Source: Lederbergia citrisecunda (GTDB lineage: Bacteria > Bacillota > Bacilli > Bacillales > Bacillaceae_C). From it: a DNA stretch of 64,000 bases. Under the pieces are notes generated by a model. That model saw only the letters and a list, made by a program, of their open reading frames with translations. It did not search any database and was not told the DNA's origin. The position numbers and the translations under genes are program-made. Where the stretch lies: positions 1,313,001 to 1,377,000 of the forward strand of contig NZ_JAGYPJ010000001.1 in the NCBI RefSeq assembly GCF_018343695.1. Reading direction: 5' to 3'. Positions 48,101-63,100 of the stretch are shown here, piece by piece (positions within the stretch are counted from its first letter, which is position 1; every line of letters starts with the position of its first letter).

Positions 48101-51100
48101 AAATCGGGACTGCCATCTTCACCTTGTGGAGTTCCAACAGCTATAATGATGATTTCTGCGCTATCTAATCCTTCTTGATGAGAGGTCGTAAATGTCAATC
48201 TTCCTGCTTTTGTATTTTTTTGAAGTAAATTCTCAAGATTTGGTTCATATATAGGAGAAAATCCTTGACGAAGCTGATTAATTTTTTGCTGATTGATATC
48301 AATACATGTTACATAGTGACCTATTTCTGCCATACAAACACCAGTGGACAGTCCGACATATCCTGTACCTAGTATAGAGATTTTCATATCAATTCATCTT
48401 TCTCTTTTGTTTTTCTTTCATATATACCTCAGCTATATATTTCAGTATCTCATCCCTTATATCTTTTCTTAATATAGCAAAATCAATAGTTGCCTTAATA
48501 AATCCAATTTTATCCCCAATATCGTAACGATTTCCTTCAAAATTATAGGCTAGAACTGCCTGATTTTTATTAAGTTCATTAATAGCTTCTGTAAGTTGTA
48601 ATTCTTTGCCGTCATTAATTGGAAGCCTTTCTAATATCTCAAATATTTCAGGTCTTAAAATATATCTCCCCATAATCGCATAATTAGACGGAGCTTCTTC
48701 CTGTTTTGGTTTTTCTACTAATGAATCTATGTTAAACAGATTGGGATCTGTATTATTTCCTTTTGGTTTAATCACACCATATTTGCTTATATCCTTTTCT
48801 AAGACCTTTTGCACTGCTATAACTGAGGTATTATAATAATCAAAAACATTTATAATCTGTTTTAAGCATGGAGTTTCGGAAACTACGATATCATCCCCTA
48901 GTAAAACAGCAAAAGGCTCATTTTCAACAAAACTTTTCGCGCAAAGAATAGCATGTCCTAGCCCTTTTGGCTCTTTTTGTCGCACATACACAATATTTAC
49001 TAAATTAGATATTTTCTGTACTTCCTCTAAAAGTGTTAACTTCTTTTTTCTAAATAGGATATCTTCCAATTCATATGATGTATCAAAGTGATCCTCTATT
49101 GAACGTTTACCTCTGCCATTGATGATGATTATTTCTTCAATACCTGAAGCTACTGCTTCTTCTACAATATATTGGATCGTTGGTTTATCGACTATAGGCA
49201 GCATTTCTTTAGGCTGAACTTTTGTTGCTGGCAAAAAACGGGTTCCAAGACCGGCAGCAGGAATAATTGCCTTTCGGATTTTCATGCAAATTCCCCCCCA
49301 ATAACATTTTTGTTAATCTTTTATATGCGGATGTACATATTCGGGACACGATAAATGCCTATAAATACCAAATAATATAGTGTTTAAAACGAACAAAATG
49401 AATTCGAATGTCCATCGATTTAATAACTTCACTGTATTGTAGGGGAAAATACAAGTAGTTTACTAGTTAAAAAGCACTAGAGCAAGACGATAAACGCCTT
49501 AAAGAAATTCATTCGGATTGTTAACATAATAATTTTCTGGTAAATTAAAACAAAAACACAATATCCTGTTCATCAACGTACTGGACAAATGGTGTGGGTC
49601 CGTCGCCTGGCCCTTTTAGTTGATGTTCCACTTTCGGTCCTGCCCATGGATAAAGCATGAAGGAAAAAGGACAGAAGTTTACTAGTCGTCAGCTGCTTGC
49701 ACTAGACGAAAACTACCGACTTAAGGATATCCACAAGTGCTTCCAATAAATATGTCTAAAGGCATAAAAAAAAGCATCGATATCGATGCTCACTAAAATG
49801 GCGGTTTAATACGTATTATATACATTCTCACATTCTTCGCCGGTTGGCTCGTAGAAACAATGTAGTTTATATCGTCCCACTAAAGGCTGATTATACCACT
49901 GAGCTGGACAATCTCCTTCCGGTCTAAAATACCATAAACTATATTTAGATGGCCAAAGCCTATGACCGTTCACAGCTTTCCTTGCTAAACTTCTTTCTTT
50001 TTCTCTTGCCCCTTGATAAAAATATCCATGTATAACCGCTTCAAATGCATGAGGCTGATAAATCATTTGAGGAATCGTTCGAATACCTTTAAAGTCGGAA
50101 CAATTTGCCCTGATCCTGTTGACGCCGACATTCCCAACCATTAACATGCCTTGTATTCCTTCCCCTTCTGCTTCCGCTCTTAAAAGGCGTGCCAACAAAT
50201 CAATATCTGATTCTCTGGCTTTAACTACAGCCATACCTCCACCTCCATCAATCATTCACGACTATCATATTTCAATTAATTGTAATTGTTGACGGAGGTT
50301 CATTTAAAAATGTCTTCGTGCTAATTTTGATACATCTTCTGGTTGAAATACAGAAAGAGGTTCTTGATGTATAGTTTGGAAAAAATTCATATCACTAGTT
50401 TCAAGTTGACCTATCGTAAATCTGGCAATAAGACGTACATGGATTGGTTGCTTAAGTAATGGATTTACGGATAATTGCAATGATAAATTGAAGCTTGTAA
50501 ATCCTTGTTCTAATAATGATGGAAAAATGGATATTAAGCCTTTAGCAAAATCTTCCCAATCCTGTTCCGTAATATCTTGAACTGTGAAAACATTTGAAAA
50601 AATTCCGATAAAGTCATTATGACTTTTTGGAGAAAAAGCATGGATCCAAGCAATATTTCCATTTTCTCCAATCCATCTTTCATTCAAGTTTTTTTCTACC
50701 ACGTAGAGCTCTGAAAAATATTCCTTACCAGTGTCACTATTAAACGCAACTGCCTTTTCCATCACGTTTGCCTGATAGTTAGTAGGTGATTCCGATAATA
50801 TAACATGTAAATGAGGATGCAGAATACTGCCACCAGAATCAGGGAGAAAATTCCAGTTAATCGAGACAAAGGAAGCATCGGCATCTGTATCTATAACACG
50901 AAGAATATAATTTTGTGCAGCTATAAAAGCATCTTTTATCATATCAATTGTAAATTCCTCTAGCCTAACATAATGTTGATTTGAAAAAATAACGACACCA
51001 TTATGCTTACCATAAGGAAAAAGATTAGGGAAAACAATCGCATTACCATGAAAAATCCTACCTTCACTCGCAATCTCTTTTGGAAATACTGGCGTCATAT

Positions 51101-54100
51101 TAAGGACATTTTCCGGGCAGAAAGGACAATTTTTTCCGGCAGTTTGCTCTCCAGCATTTGTGTATTCTTTCGGTGTCACAGCTATACCATGTCCATAAAA
51201 AACCCGGGACGTCTCCGTAGTTAAAGGATCATAGCGAACTTCTGTTTTTCGTTCAATCTTGTTCCCATTTCCATCAAAAAAAGTAAACCACTCTTCTTTT
51301 TTATTAAATGTTATGGTCACAATCATTCCTCCTATACATTTAATCTTTTATGGAAAATCCTTTCCCAAATCGTCCAAGGAATAATATTTTTCAAAAAGAG
51401 TGATGACTTAACCCCTTTTCCAATTGGATATCGTAGTTTTGTAAGTTCTTTTTTAGAGCATAAATTAACCATCAATTGAACCACTTCTTTTGGATTACCA
51501 TAGTTTGATTTTCCTGACTCTAATTCCTTCTCAATTGCTTTCATATAGGAAGTGTACGGTGATGAAACAAGTGTTGATTTTTTAGCAATCTTCTTACCCT
51601 TTGTCCAAATATTCGTTTGGAATGAACCTGGTTCAATAATGGCAACATCTATCCCAAATGGTTTAACCTCAAGCCGAAGACATTCGGACCAGCCTTCAAG
51701 GGCATGCTTAGATGCCACATATGGTGAAAGTCCTGGAAATCCGATTTTTCCAGAGATGCTGCTAATATTGATTATTTTTCCACTCTGTTGTTTCCTCATA
51801 TGAGGAAGCACTGCTTGAGTTACGGATATTAAACCAAAAAAGTTTGTATGAAATTGTTCTTGATATTCTAAGATGCTTGTCTCCTCACAAAATCCACCTA
51901 AAGCAAATCCTGCATTGTTGATGAGAATATCTACAGAAGGCAATTGTATTAGATGACTAGCAAAATTTTCTATCGATTTATGATCCGTTACATCCAACTG
52001 CAAAAAAGAAATTCTAGAAAGGACTTTTTCCTGTTTACATAATTCTTTTATAGTATCCTTATTTTGTAGGTTCCTCATTGTTGCTAAAACTAAAAATCCA
52101 TTTTTTGCTAGCTCTATTGTTGCAAGTAGACCAAATCCACTAGAAGCCCCAGTTACAATCGCTGTCTTATTCATTGATCTCTAACACCACTGGACAATGA
52201 TCGCTCCCCATTACATCACAATGGATCTGTGAATCTATTAACTTTTCAGCAATTCTTTCAGATACAATAAAATAGTCAATTCGCCAACCGATATTGCGCT
52301 CTCTCACCTTGTTCATATACGACCACCACGTATAGGCTCCTTCTTGGTCTGGATAAAAGTGGCGATAGGAATCGATAAAGCCGTTTTCAAGAAATGTCGT
52401 AAACTTCTCCCGTTCTTCAAAAGTAAAACCAGAATTGCCGACATTTGATTTTGGATTTCGCAAATCAATTTCTTTATGAGCTACATTTAGATCTCCACAA
52501 AGAACGATAGGTTTGATCTTGTCCAATTCTTTCAAATATTGAAGCATTCTATCTTCCCATGACAAACGATAATCGAGTCTCGCTAAATCTCTTTGAGCAT
52601 TCGGTGAATAGACATTAATTAAAAAGAAATCTTCGTATTCCAATGTGAGAATCCTTCCCTCAAGTTCTTCCATATCTTCACCTATTCCATAAGATACGTT
52701 TAAAGGGGGTTTTTTTGAGAAAACAGCCGTTCCTGAGTACCCTTTTTTCTGTGCGTAATTCCAGTATTGGAAGTAACCTTGAAGCTCTAGCTCAATTTGT
52801 CCTTCCTGTAATTTTGTTTCCTGAAGACAGAAAATGTCGGCTTCTACCTCGTGAAAATAATCTAAAAATCCTTTTTTTACACAGGCTCTAATGCCATTTA
52901 CATTCCATGATACAAGTTTCATCTCTATTTTCCTTTCATTTCCGGTATAAAATTGAATCCATGATCGGTTCATAACCAATTTCCATATAGATTTTATTAG
53001 AAGTTGGATTATCCAAGTCTGTATATAAACTCGTTGTTTTATAGCCTTTATCTAACATTAATTGTGAAAGTGCAGAAACACAATTTGAAGCGTAGCCTTT
53101 TTTTCTATTCTCAAGCGGTGTAAAAACTAAGCTTATACAAATGTTACTTCGAGTTGGACGACTTGTACTTGCCATCGTCACAATGCTTCCATCCACTTCC
53201 CAAGCATACGTTCTTTCACTTGTAATTAACTGCATTGCTTTTTCCTCGGATTCTTGCAAACTTATTTTCTCTCCAATTTCTTCACAAAACAGATAGACCC
53301 ATTGCTTTATTAATGGAAAATCTTCCATTTTCACTAAACGGAGATTACCAAATGAACTTGGTTCCTTTTTCACTTTCGTCAATTCATAAATTCTTTGATT
53401 CATTTGAACAAAGTATGCCGATTTATCAATAATATTGACCATTTTATCGGTAAAAGTCTTTTCACCAATCAAACCAGGAATATCATCTATATTTTCACTT
53501 AATAAACGTGCAATTTCAGAAATCACATGATCGGACATAATAGGTGGTTTCGATAAAATAATTTGCAAAGGATGTGTTTGCAATAGTACTAACACAATTT
53601 TGTCTTCTCGTGTGATCGTAGCCATCAGATAAACAGTGGATTCCTCTGTTAATGATTCTAGAACACCTATGGGAAGATTGTTCTCTACTTCATTTTTATT
53701 TAGATAGGACAAAACATCTGATTTGAAGTTTTTGTAATCATTGTATTTTGTTAATTTTAACATTTAACCAGCTCCTTTTAATGTTTTTAAGACTTTTTCT
53801 AATTTCCTCATGCGGGATTGGCAAATAAGGCTGCAATTCCTTCCAGGCATGTTCATTTTCCTCATCCCCTGTCGAACCGAAAAAAAGCTGTGATCCATAA
53901 TCTGAGATTTCTTGTAAAGCCCATCGATATAAATAAAACTCAAATACTTCTAAATGTAATTTAGCATTCTGATGATATTGTAAATATTCTAAAAGGAACT
54001 GTTCGAAATATTCATTTTCAGTAAAGGCCATTATATCTCGTTCAATGGGTCCATATTCAAGCCACTCACAATCTATTAAGTGCAGATTTCCATTTGAATC

Positions 54101-57100
54101 TCGCATAATATTCGCATAATTTGGATCTCCATGAGTAATTGAAAAGGATAATGGCAAAGATTGTATTTGTTTTTGCATTGCTCTCATATGCCGTAAAGTT
54201 GCATAAATATCGTCCTGCTCTGTCGCGAATAATTCCCGTGCCTGTTGTCTAAAGATAGATTCTGTCTTATCATTCATCTCTAAAGTATGCATTAATTTTA
54301 AGATGTTTTTTTCAAAAGGATTGTCAAATTGTTCATGAAGTAGATCACTTACTTTGTTTTGCTCAATCTTATGTAAATCAGCTACCATAAAAGCAATTTT
54401 AGATGTGTCGGATAAAGTAAGTTTTCCTTCGTAAATAGAATTCCCATTAATATAAGGAAAAACTGATATTTGATATGAGTCAAAATGTTCAACGACTTCA
54501 CCCGCTTTTGATTGAATCGGTGGCAGTAAATATGTTCTTTTTTCGCGGAAGTGTAAAAAATAGATTGCAGATAATGATGGTGATAGATTCCTTACCGTTT
54601 TGGTCGCTTTTACAAAATACAATCCTCTAGATTTAGTTTCAAGAGAATAACAATATCCCTCTTCGCCTTTTGGAATAAATTCAATTTTTTGTCCCTCGCC
54701 AATATCATAAGTTTGATTAATAAAAGCTAATAAATACGACTTATGAATATTACTATTATCTACTTTCACATCTTCTCCTCCTACGACTTCCTATATAAAA
54801 AACTTATGGGCCGATACGGTCCATAAGTTCTCTTAGCTCCAGTCAAATGGTGTTTCTTGATATACGTAATAATTAAGCCAATTCGAAAATAATAAATGGC
54901 TATGTGACCGCCAAGTATTGACAGGTGGTTTTGTATGATCATCGTTCGGAAAATAATTTTCTGGTGGCTGAATATCGATTCCCTTATTGATATCCCGTTT
55001 ATACTCTTCAGCCAATGTCGTCGTCTCATATTCAAGGTGACCTGTTATCATAATATTCTTTTCATCTTTTGATAATATGATAAACGGCCCTGCTTCGCCT
55101 TCAGATAATAATGACAATTCTGGATGGGATTTTATCACATCACTTTGCACACTTGTATTCCGTGAATGTGGAGCAAAAAACACATCATCAAATCCTCTGA
55201 ATAATTTTACAGTCGGATCATCTATCCTATGCTGATAAATCCCTGAACATTTTTCGGATAGTTCATATTTTTCAATTCCATAATGATAAAATAAAGCAGC
55301 TTGTGCTCCCCAACAAATATGCATCGTGGAAGTGACATGATCTTTTGTCCACTCCATAATTTGTTTCAATTCTTCCCAATATGTTACAGCCTCAAATGGT
55401 AAATGTTCGATTGGTGCACCTGTAATAATCATCCCATCAAAATATTTCGTTTTAATAGCTGAAAACGTCGTATAAAACTGGTCGAGATGAGACTTGCTGA
55501 CCGTTTTTGATTGATGCGTTTCCATATGAAGAAAAGAAATATTCACCTGTAAAGGTGTATTTCCTAGAAGGCGCAACAATTGAACCTCTGTCTTCTGTTT
55601 TTCAGGCATTAAATTTAAGATTAAGATATTCAAAGGGCGAATGTCTTGAGTAGTTGCTCGCTCCTCATCCATCACGAAGATTTTCTCTTTTTCTAATATT
55701 TCTCTTGCCGGCATTCTAAGTGGTATATTAATCGGCAACTTGAACTCCCCCCTCACTAATTAGAAAAGCTCCAGTGCCTTGCACATCAACGTACAAACTT
55801 CGGGGTCTAGGAAACTCGACAGGACCAAAATGACGAGTCTATGTAGAACAATCATTGGATAACGACAAGAAGTTTGATAGTCGATAGGCGCTGTAGCTGG
55901 ACAGCGTAGGTCTAAATACAAAAATTTAGGGTAATAATCCTTATAAAAAAAAAAGCTAATAAAAACAATTATAAAGTTGATTGAGAATTTCATCAATAGC
56001 GACTTAAATGAAAACTTTAATCGATTTTATCCTCATAAAAAGTGATTCGATTATAAAATGGATCACCTACAGTAATCTCAAGCGTATCCCAAGGCTTCTC
56101 TTCAATACCTGGTCTTGCATACTTATAGTTTTTCGAAATAAGTTTTTCATGTAACGACTTAATATTATCTACCTTAATTCGAACTGAAGATCCTGGTGCC
56201 GCGTCGCCGTGGTGTTCTGATAAATGAAGAATACATTGACCTGAAGATATTTGTATATATAAAGGTGTGTTTTCATCGAAGCGATGTGTCCAATCTACTT
56301 TAAACTCTAAAAACTCCACGTAAAATTCCATTGCTTTTTTTTCATCAAAGATTCTAAAAATTGGTGTTGGATGATATGTATTCATATTCGTTCCTCCCCT
56401 AACTCTTTTTATCATCATAGTTTCATTATAGTAGTTTTTCTAGTGAAATAGTTCTCATTTTAAAAAAATTGAGAGTATTACATTGTAACTACTCTAACGA
56501 TTATGGTATATATATAGCAAGTTCATCTGAAAGGAGAATTCTTTTTGAAAAATTGGAAACTACTGTTTTTGATCCTTCTTTCAATTCTTTTTATTAATAC
56601 AGCATGCAATAATGAAACATCTGATTTGCCCAAAGAACCAAAAAAAGATGAACGTGTTAGCAACAAGAAAGAGTCAGTTAATAAATATACTAGCTTAGCA
56701 GAGACAAAAAGTAACGAAATTGAACATAAACCAATCCAACTTACTACCTTTGCTGATGTCGTAGATGCATCACTCACTAAACCACTTTACGATGATTTTG
56801 AAGTAGAAAAGGAATTTACTATATCTGGAACGGTTAAGAAATATGATCTTTTAAAAGGAAAATATGCTTGGATTAAACTGAAACATCTGGACAAAGATGA
56901 GACCTTTGAATATTATTCACCAGTAAAAGATGGTCGATTTTCACAATCTATTCATTTTTTTAATGGTAACGGTAAATATTCAGTTCAAGTGTTACTTCCT
57001 AGTACAGACCAAGAAAATTATTACTCGGAATTAGCTGCATTTGAAGTAATGAATACGGATACAAACATGATTCGCGATATTTCATACACCCCTTACGGTT

Positions 57101-60100
57101 TAGACGCAGGACTACATATTAACGAACCTAATACAGGACTCGTTGAGGAAAATGAAATGATTCATGTTTCGGGTAAAGTAGCTGAGAGTTCAGTCATGCT
57201 TCAAATCGAAAAGGAAGAGGATTCATGGCAACATATTATACCAGTATCAAATGGAAGTTTTTCATTTGAACTCCCCCTCTATTTCGGAGAAGGAGTGTAT
57301 AATGTCCATGTTCTTTTACCTGACAAAAAGCTGGAAAATCGCTATCAATATGGAAGTACATTTAAAGTTCACAATACATCCTCAAAAAATATGAAGCCGA
57401 TTGAATATCATCGTGGATATGAAGAAAAAGGGATTAACCTCGAAGCTCCAATATACGGTGGATATGAAGTCGACTTAATGTTACCAATTAAGGGCACTAT
57501 TGATTCAAGAACAATGAATGTTGATCAATTAACACATTTATATATTAAAACAAAAAAGGGATCTGATGAGGCTTTAGATGTTGTTCCGATTCATCATTTT
57601 CACTTTGACGAATCTATTTATCTACGATTTGGGCCAGGCGAATATGAAATAACAATCAATGTCCCTGAAATTAATCCTACTAATAAATCATATTTCAGTT
57701 TTTCTTCTATTGCTGCATTAAAGGTGATCAATATTGCAAAAGAAGACAATCGGGATTTACTTCCTTCAAGAGGCATTCAATCTGATGCACCTGAAATCAT
57801 TGCACTTTCACATGAAATTACGAAAAATGCAAAAAGTGACAAGGAAAAGGCTAAAGCAGTTTATGAATACGTAGCTAAAAATATTTCTTATGATGTAGAG
57901 AAATATAAAAATAGTGAATTTGAATGGGATGATAACGCATTAAAAACGTTATCGACTAAAAAAGGAGTTTGCCAAGATTACGTTTATTTAGCTGTAGCCC
58001 TACTAAGAGCAAATAATATTGAAGCTAGATTCATAGCAGGCCAAGCTGGGACAGGAGTCTCAAAAGAAAACCATGCATGGGTTGAAACAAAAGTAGATGG
58101 AAAGTGGCTCATCATGGATCCAACCTGGGGCTCAGGATATTTAGAAAGCGATCGTTTCGTAGCAAAATACACTGAAAAATACTTTGATCCTGACAAGGCT
58201 GAATTTACTAAAACCCATATTAGGGAGAAGGAAGAATATTAATTCAAAGACTATAAAATATATATAAAAATAGGCCTGGCACTTCTAAAAACGAAGGCCA
58301 GGCTTTTTTCATCAAATTATGATCCAACTTCTTGCTTCAATTGACTATTGTAAAGGCTATAATAAAAACCTCTATTTTTTAAGAGTGATTCGTGGTTCCC
58401 GTGTTCAATTAATAGTCCATTGTCTAAAACTAGTATTTGGTCAGCATTTTGAATTGTATTCAGTCGATGGGCAATGACGACGCTTGTTCGCCCTTTCATC
58501 AAACGATACAAAGCCTCTTGAATTTTCATTTCAGTAATAGTATCGATATTACTTGTAGCTTCATCAAGTATGAGCAACGAAGGATCGGATAACATTGCTC
58601 TTGCAATTGATAGGAGTTGACGCTGTCCTTGGCTTATCCCACTCCCATCCTGCTTTAATACTGTATCGTATTGCATTGGAAGCTTCATTATGAATGAATG
58701 GGCATTAGCCATTTTCGCGGCTTTTTCCACTTCAATATCTGATGCATCTAATTTTCCATAGCGAATATTTTCACGAATCGTTCCTTGGAACAAATAAGAA
58801 TCTTGAAGTACGAATCCCATTTTACTACGAAGGTTATTTCGTTTAACGAGTCCAATATCATAGCTATCGATTAGTATTTTTCCTTCATCAGGATCATAAA
58901 AGCGTGCCAACAAATTAATAATCGTTGTTTTACCTGCCCCAGTCGGTCCAACCAAAGCAATCGTTTCTCCAGGCAATGCATGAAAACTAACGTTTTTAAT
59001 TGTTTGATCGTCTTCTCCATAAGAAAAGGAAACATTGTTAAATTCAACTTCACCAACTACATTATCTAAGTTTTCACCGTCGACAAGATCCTTCTCTTCT
59101 TCTTCATCTAATATTTCAAATACCCGTTCTGCTCCCGCTACTGCCGATAATAACGTATTGAATTGGTTAGCTAAATCATTCAATGGACGAGTAAACTGGC
59201 GTGAGTATTCCGTAAATATGATAATGGTCCCAATCGTGATATGTCCGCGAATTACTAACCAGCCTCCAGCCCCCGCTATAATGGCAAAGCTTAAGTTATT
59301 TAACATATTCATTAGCTTTGGAATAAAACCAGAATATGTTTGTGCCCAATAACCGGCTTTTCGAAGTCTTTCATTTTTTTCCATAAATTCATCTATCATA
59401 TTTTGCTCTTGAGAAAATGTTTTGACAATCGTCTGTCCAGAGATTGTTTCTTGAATAAAACCATTTATTTCCCCTAAATGTCTTTGTTGTTCTTTAAACA
59501 ATCTACCTGTACGATTCGTAATCCATTTCATGCCATAAAACATTAAAGGGATGATTGTCATTGTAATAAGTGTCAGCAAAGGGCTAAGTACAAGCATAAC
59601 AGTAACAGTACCAACAAGGGTTAATACACTTGAAAATATTTGAATTACTGAGCTGTTTAACGTTTGGCTCACATTATCAATATCATTCGTCAACCGACTC
59701 ATTAGCTCTCCGTGCTGTCTTTTATCAAAAAATTTAATGGGAAGACGATGGAGCTGACTAAAAAGTTGACTCCTCATTGTAAAAACTGTTTTTTGACCTA
59801 TTCCAATCATCCAATAGTTTTGCAGAAAGCTTGATAGAGAGAAACAAAAATAGACAGCTCCAATTACAATAAGTATAAAAATAAGCATATTCCCACTATG
59901 TTTTGCAATATACTCATCTACTGTTCTCCCAATTAAATAAGGTCCTAATAAACCTAAACCTGAACTGAGAAGAACCATAATTAATACAAGAAATAACTGA
60001 CTTCTGTAAAAATCTAAATACTTCCATATTCTTACTAATGTTAGCTTTAAATTTTTCACTTTTAATGATTGTTTCTTATTGGACATCCGCTAACCCCTCC

Positions 60101-63100
60101 TTCGCAAACTGGGATCTATAGATATCACGATATAATGCAGAGGTTCTCATTAGACGTTCATGTTCTCCGCTTGCAATTAACTTTCCATCATCCAGCAACA
60201 AAATCTGATCTGCTTCTCTAGCAGTACTAATTTTTTGTGTAATAATAAATGTCGTACAATCGTATTTTTGTAAAGACGCCAACAATTTAGCCTCTGTCTT
60301 CAAATCAAGAGCACTCGTACTATCATCTAAAAAGAGAAGTTTTGGTTTTCTTATTAGAGCACGGGCAATGGAAATTCTTTGTTTTTGCCCACCGGATAAA
60401 TTAACTCCTTTTTGTCCGATCCTCGTATCATACATATCCGGCAGCCTTTGAATTGTTTCGTGAATTTGTGCATCTGTTGTACTTCCGATAATATCCTCCA
60501 TAGAGGCGCCTTCTTTTCCCCAGCCAATGTTATTTTCTACAGAGCCCGTAAAAAGGATAGATTCTTGGGGAACAAATCCAATTTGCTTACGCAACGAATT
60601 AAGATCCATCTTTTTTATATCCATGCCATCAATTTTAATTGAACCGCTCGTTACATCATATAATCTTGGAACAAGTTGAAATAGTGTTGATTTACCTGAT
60701 CCAGTTGCTCCCATAATGGCGATCGTTTCTCCCGGTTTTGCAGTAAACGAAATATTGGATAATACATAAGTGTCCGAACCAGGATATTTGAAACTAACAT
60801 TATTAAATTCTACTTTTCCAAATCCAATGATTTCGGATGACCCTTTAGTGGTATTCTCAAAATCTGCGGATGTCACAAGAACGTCTGAAATCCGCTCTGA
60901 GGATGCCTTCCCTCTTGAAAAAGCCATGATGATCCACGAAAGCATTGAAAGCGCCATCGTAATACGAAAGCCATAATTTACTATGGCAACGACTTCTCCT
61001 ACGTTAACCTTGCTTTGGTTTACTTCAATTACACCTACCCAAAGAATAAATAATATTCCAACGTTCATGACAAATAAAAGAATCGGTCCAATTAATTCGA
61101 CAAGTCGTAATACTTTAACCGTTTGATCTCGTAATTGTTCATTCGCATTTCCAAAACGCTTTTCTTCAAATTTTTTCCTGATAAATGCCTTTATTAAACG
61201 CATCCCGGTTAAATTTTCTTGCATAACATTGTTTACTTTATCTAATTTTTCTTGAACAATTTTAAATAATCTGCCGCTTTTATTCAGCATCCAAATTAAT
61301 AAAATGACTAAAATTGGGATTGGAAATATTAAAAATAGTGCAAGTTTCACATTAACAAATAATGCCATCGTCGCTCCACCAATGACCAATAATGGCGCTC
61401 TAAGCGCTATTCTCAAACTCATAAAAACAGTATTCTGTACTTGAGTAATGTCATTTGTTAATCGCGTAATGAGTGATGACGATTGAAAGCGGGCCAAGTT
61501 ATGGAATGAAAACGATTGTATTTTTTTAAATAGTGCTGCCCTTAAATCAAATCCAAATCCTTGTGCTGCATATGAGGAGAAAAAAGAATTCGTAATGCCC
61601 GCCAAAAAACTTAGCATAGACAAACCTACCATAACCCCTCCCCACTTCATCACTACCCCTAAATCTTCTTTAAGTATTCCTTCGTCAATAATCTTCGCCA
61701 TAAACATTGGATGCCAAAGTTCTACAATCAGCTCCGTTAGCATAAGCATCCATGCAATTGACATTGTCAATCGATATGGCTTTAAATAAGATAGCACTTT
61801 CCCCATTTTAATTACCCCCAGCCAAACAAAAAACATTTAGTAACCCGTAATTAATTATAATCATAAATGACAAAAATATAAATGTCATCTAAATCGTTTT
61901 AATATTTAGAAATTGGAAATATGTTATTGAGGGTCAACATCATCTATACCTGTCATTTGAAGTAATTCGGATACGGTAACTAATTCATATCCATCATCAA
62001 TTAATTTAGGAATAATTTTTTTCAACGCTTTCACAGTTTGTGATCGGTTACCTCCTGCATCATGAAAAAGGATGATATCACCAGGTCGATAATTATTTAA
62101 AACTTTTTTTGAGATTCTTCTTGCACTTACTCCCTTCCAATCTTCCGTGTCTTGATGCCAAGACCACATAATTACTCGATAACCTTCTTTGACTGCTGTA
62201 TTGATGATCATATCATTATAGTTACCACCTATAGGGCGAAAAAAAGCAGTTCTTGTTCCAGTAAGCTTTAAAATAATATCATCCGTTTTTTTTAATTCCA
62301 GGCGGATTTCGTCAATTGTGTCATTTTGTCTTTTATAGTGGCTATACGTATGATTCGCTATTTCATGGCCTTCTCGTATCTGTCGTTGAATGATTTCCGG
62401 AAATTCCTCAGCGTGTTCCCCAATGACAAAAAAAGTAGCCTTTGCATTATATTTTGCAAGTAAATCTAAAACTTGCGGAGTATATTTTGAATGTGGACCG
62501 TCATCAAATGTTAAAGCGATTACTTTTTTATCAGTAGGTACTTCCCAAATAACATCTCCTGTTTTTTCAAAAAATGTTCTATCGTGTTCTACTGCTCCTG
62601 TAGGAGGTAATAATATGAAAAACATTTCGAATACCATTATAACTATTACTATTACTATTAATTTTTTTATCATACCCATGCCTCCTACTTAAAGTGGCTG
62701 TCCCAATTGGTTAAGCTTCAAATTGGGACAGTTCACTTTTGAGATTACTTTTGTTGTTTTGTATTTTGTTGACCCATCATGTTTGTTGCTGTACTCTGTT
62801 GTGCTGTATTTCCTTGCGTATTTTGTTGAGTACTACTCATAGCATTTTGCTGAGCTGTACCTGTTGCATTTTGTTGAGCTGTACCTGTTGCATTTTGCTG
62901 CGCAGTATTAGAAGCGGTATTTTGTGCAGCCCCTCCAGAAGTCATAATACTGGAAAGTTCCTGGGAAAACTCAGTAAGAGGATTGGCAGTCGCTCCGGCA
63001 AGTACATTTTGCATCCCTGTGTTTTGGAACTTCTTCATGACATTCTGGATAGGTGTCATCCATTTCCCGTTCTTGTATTTGCGAAGGCCATAAATGGCAG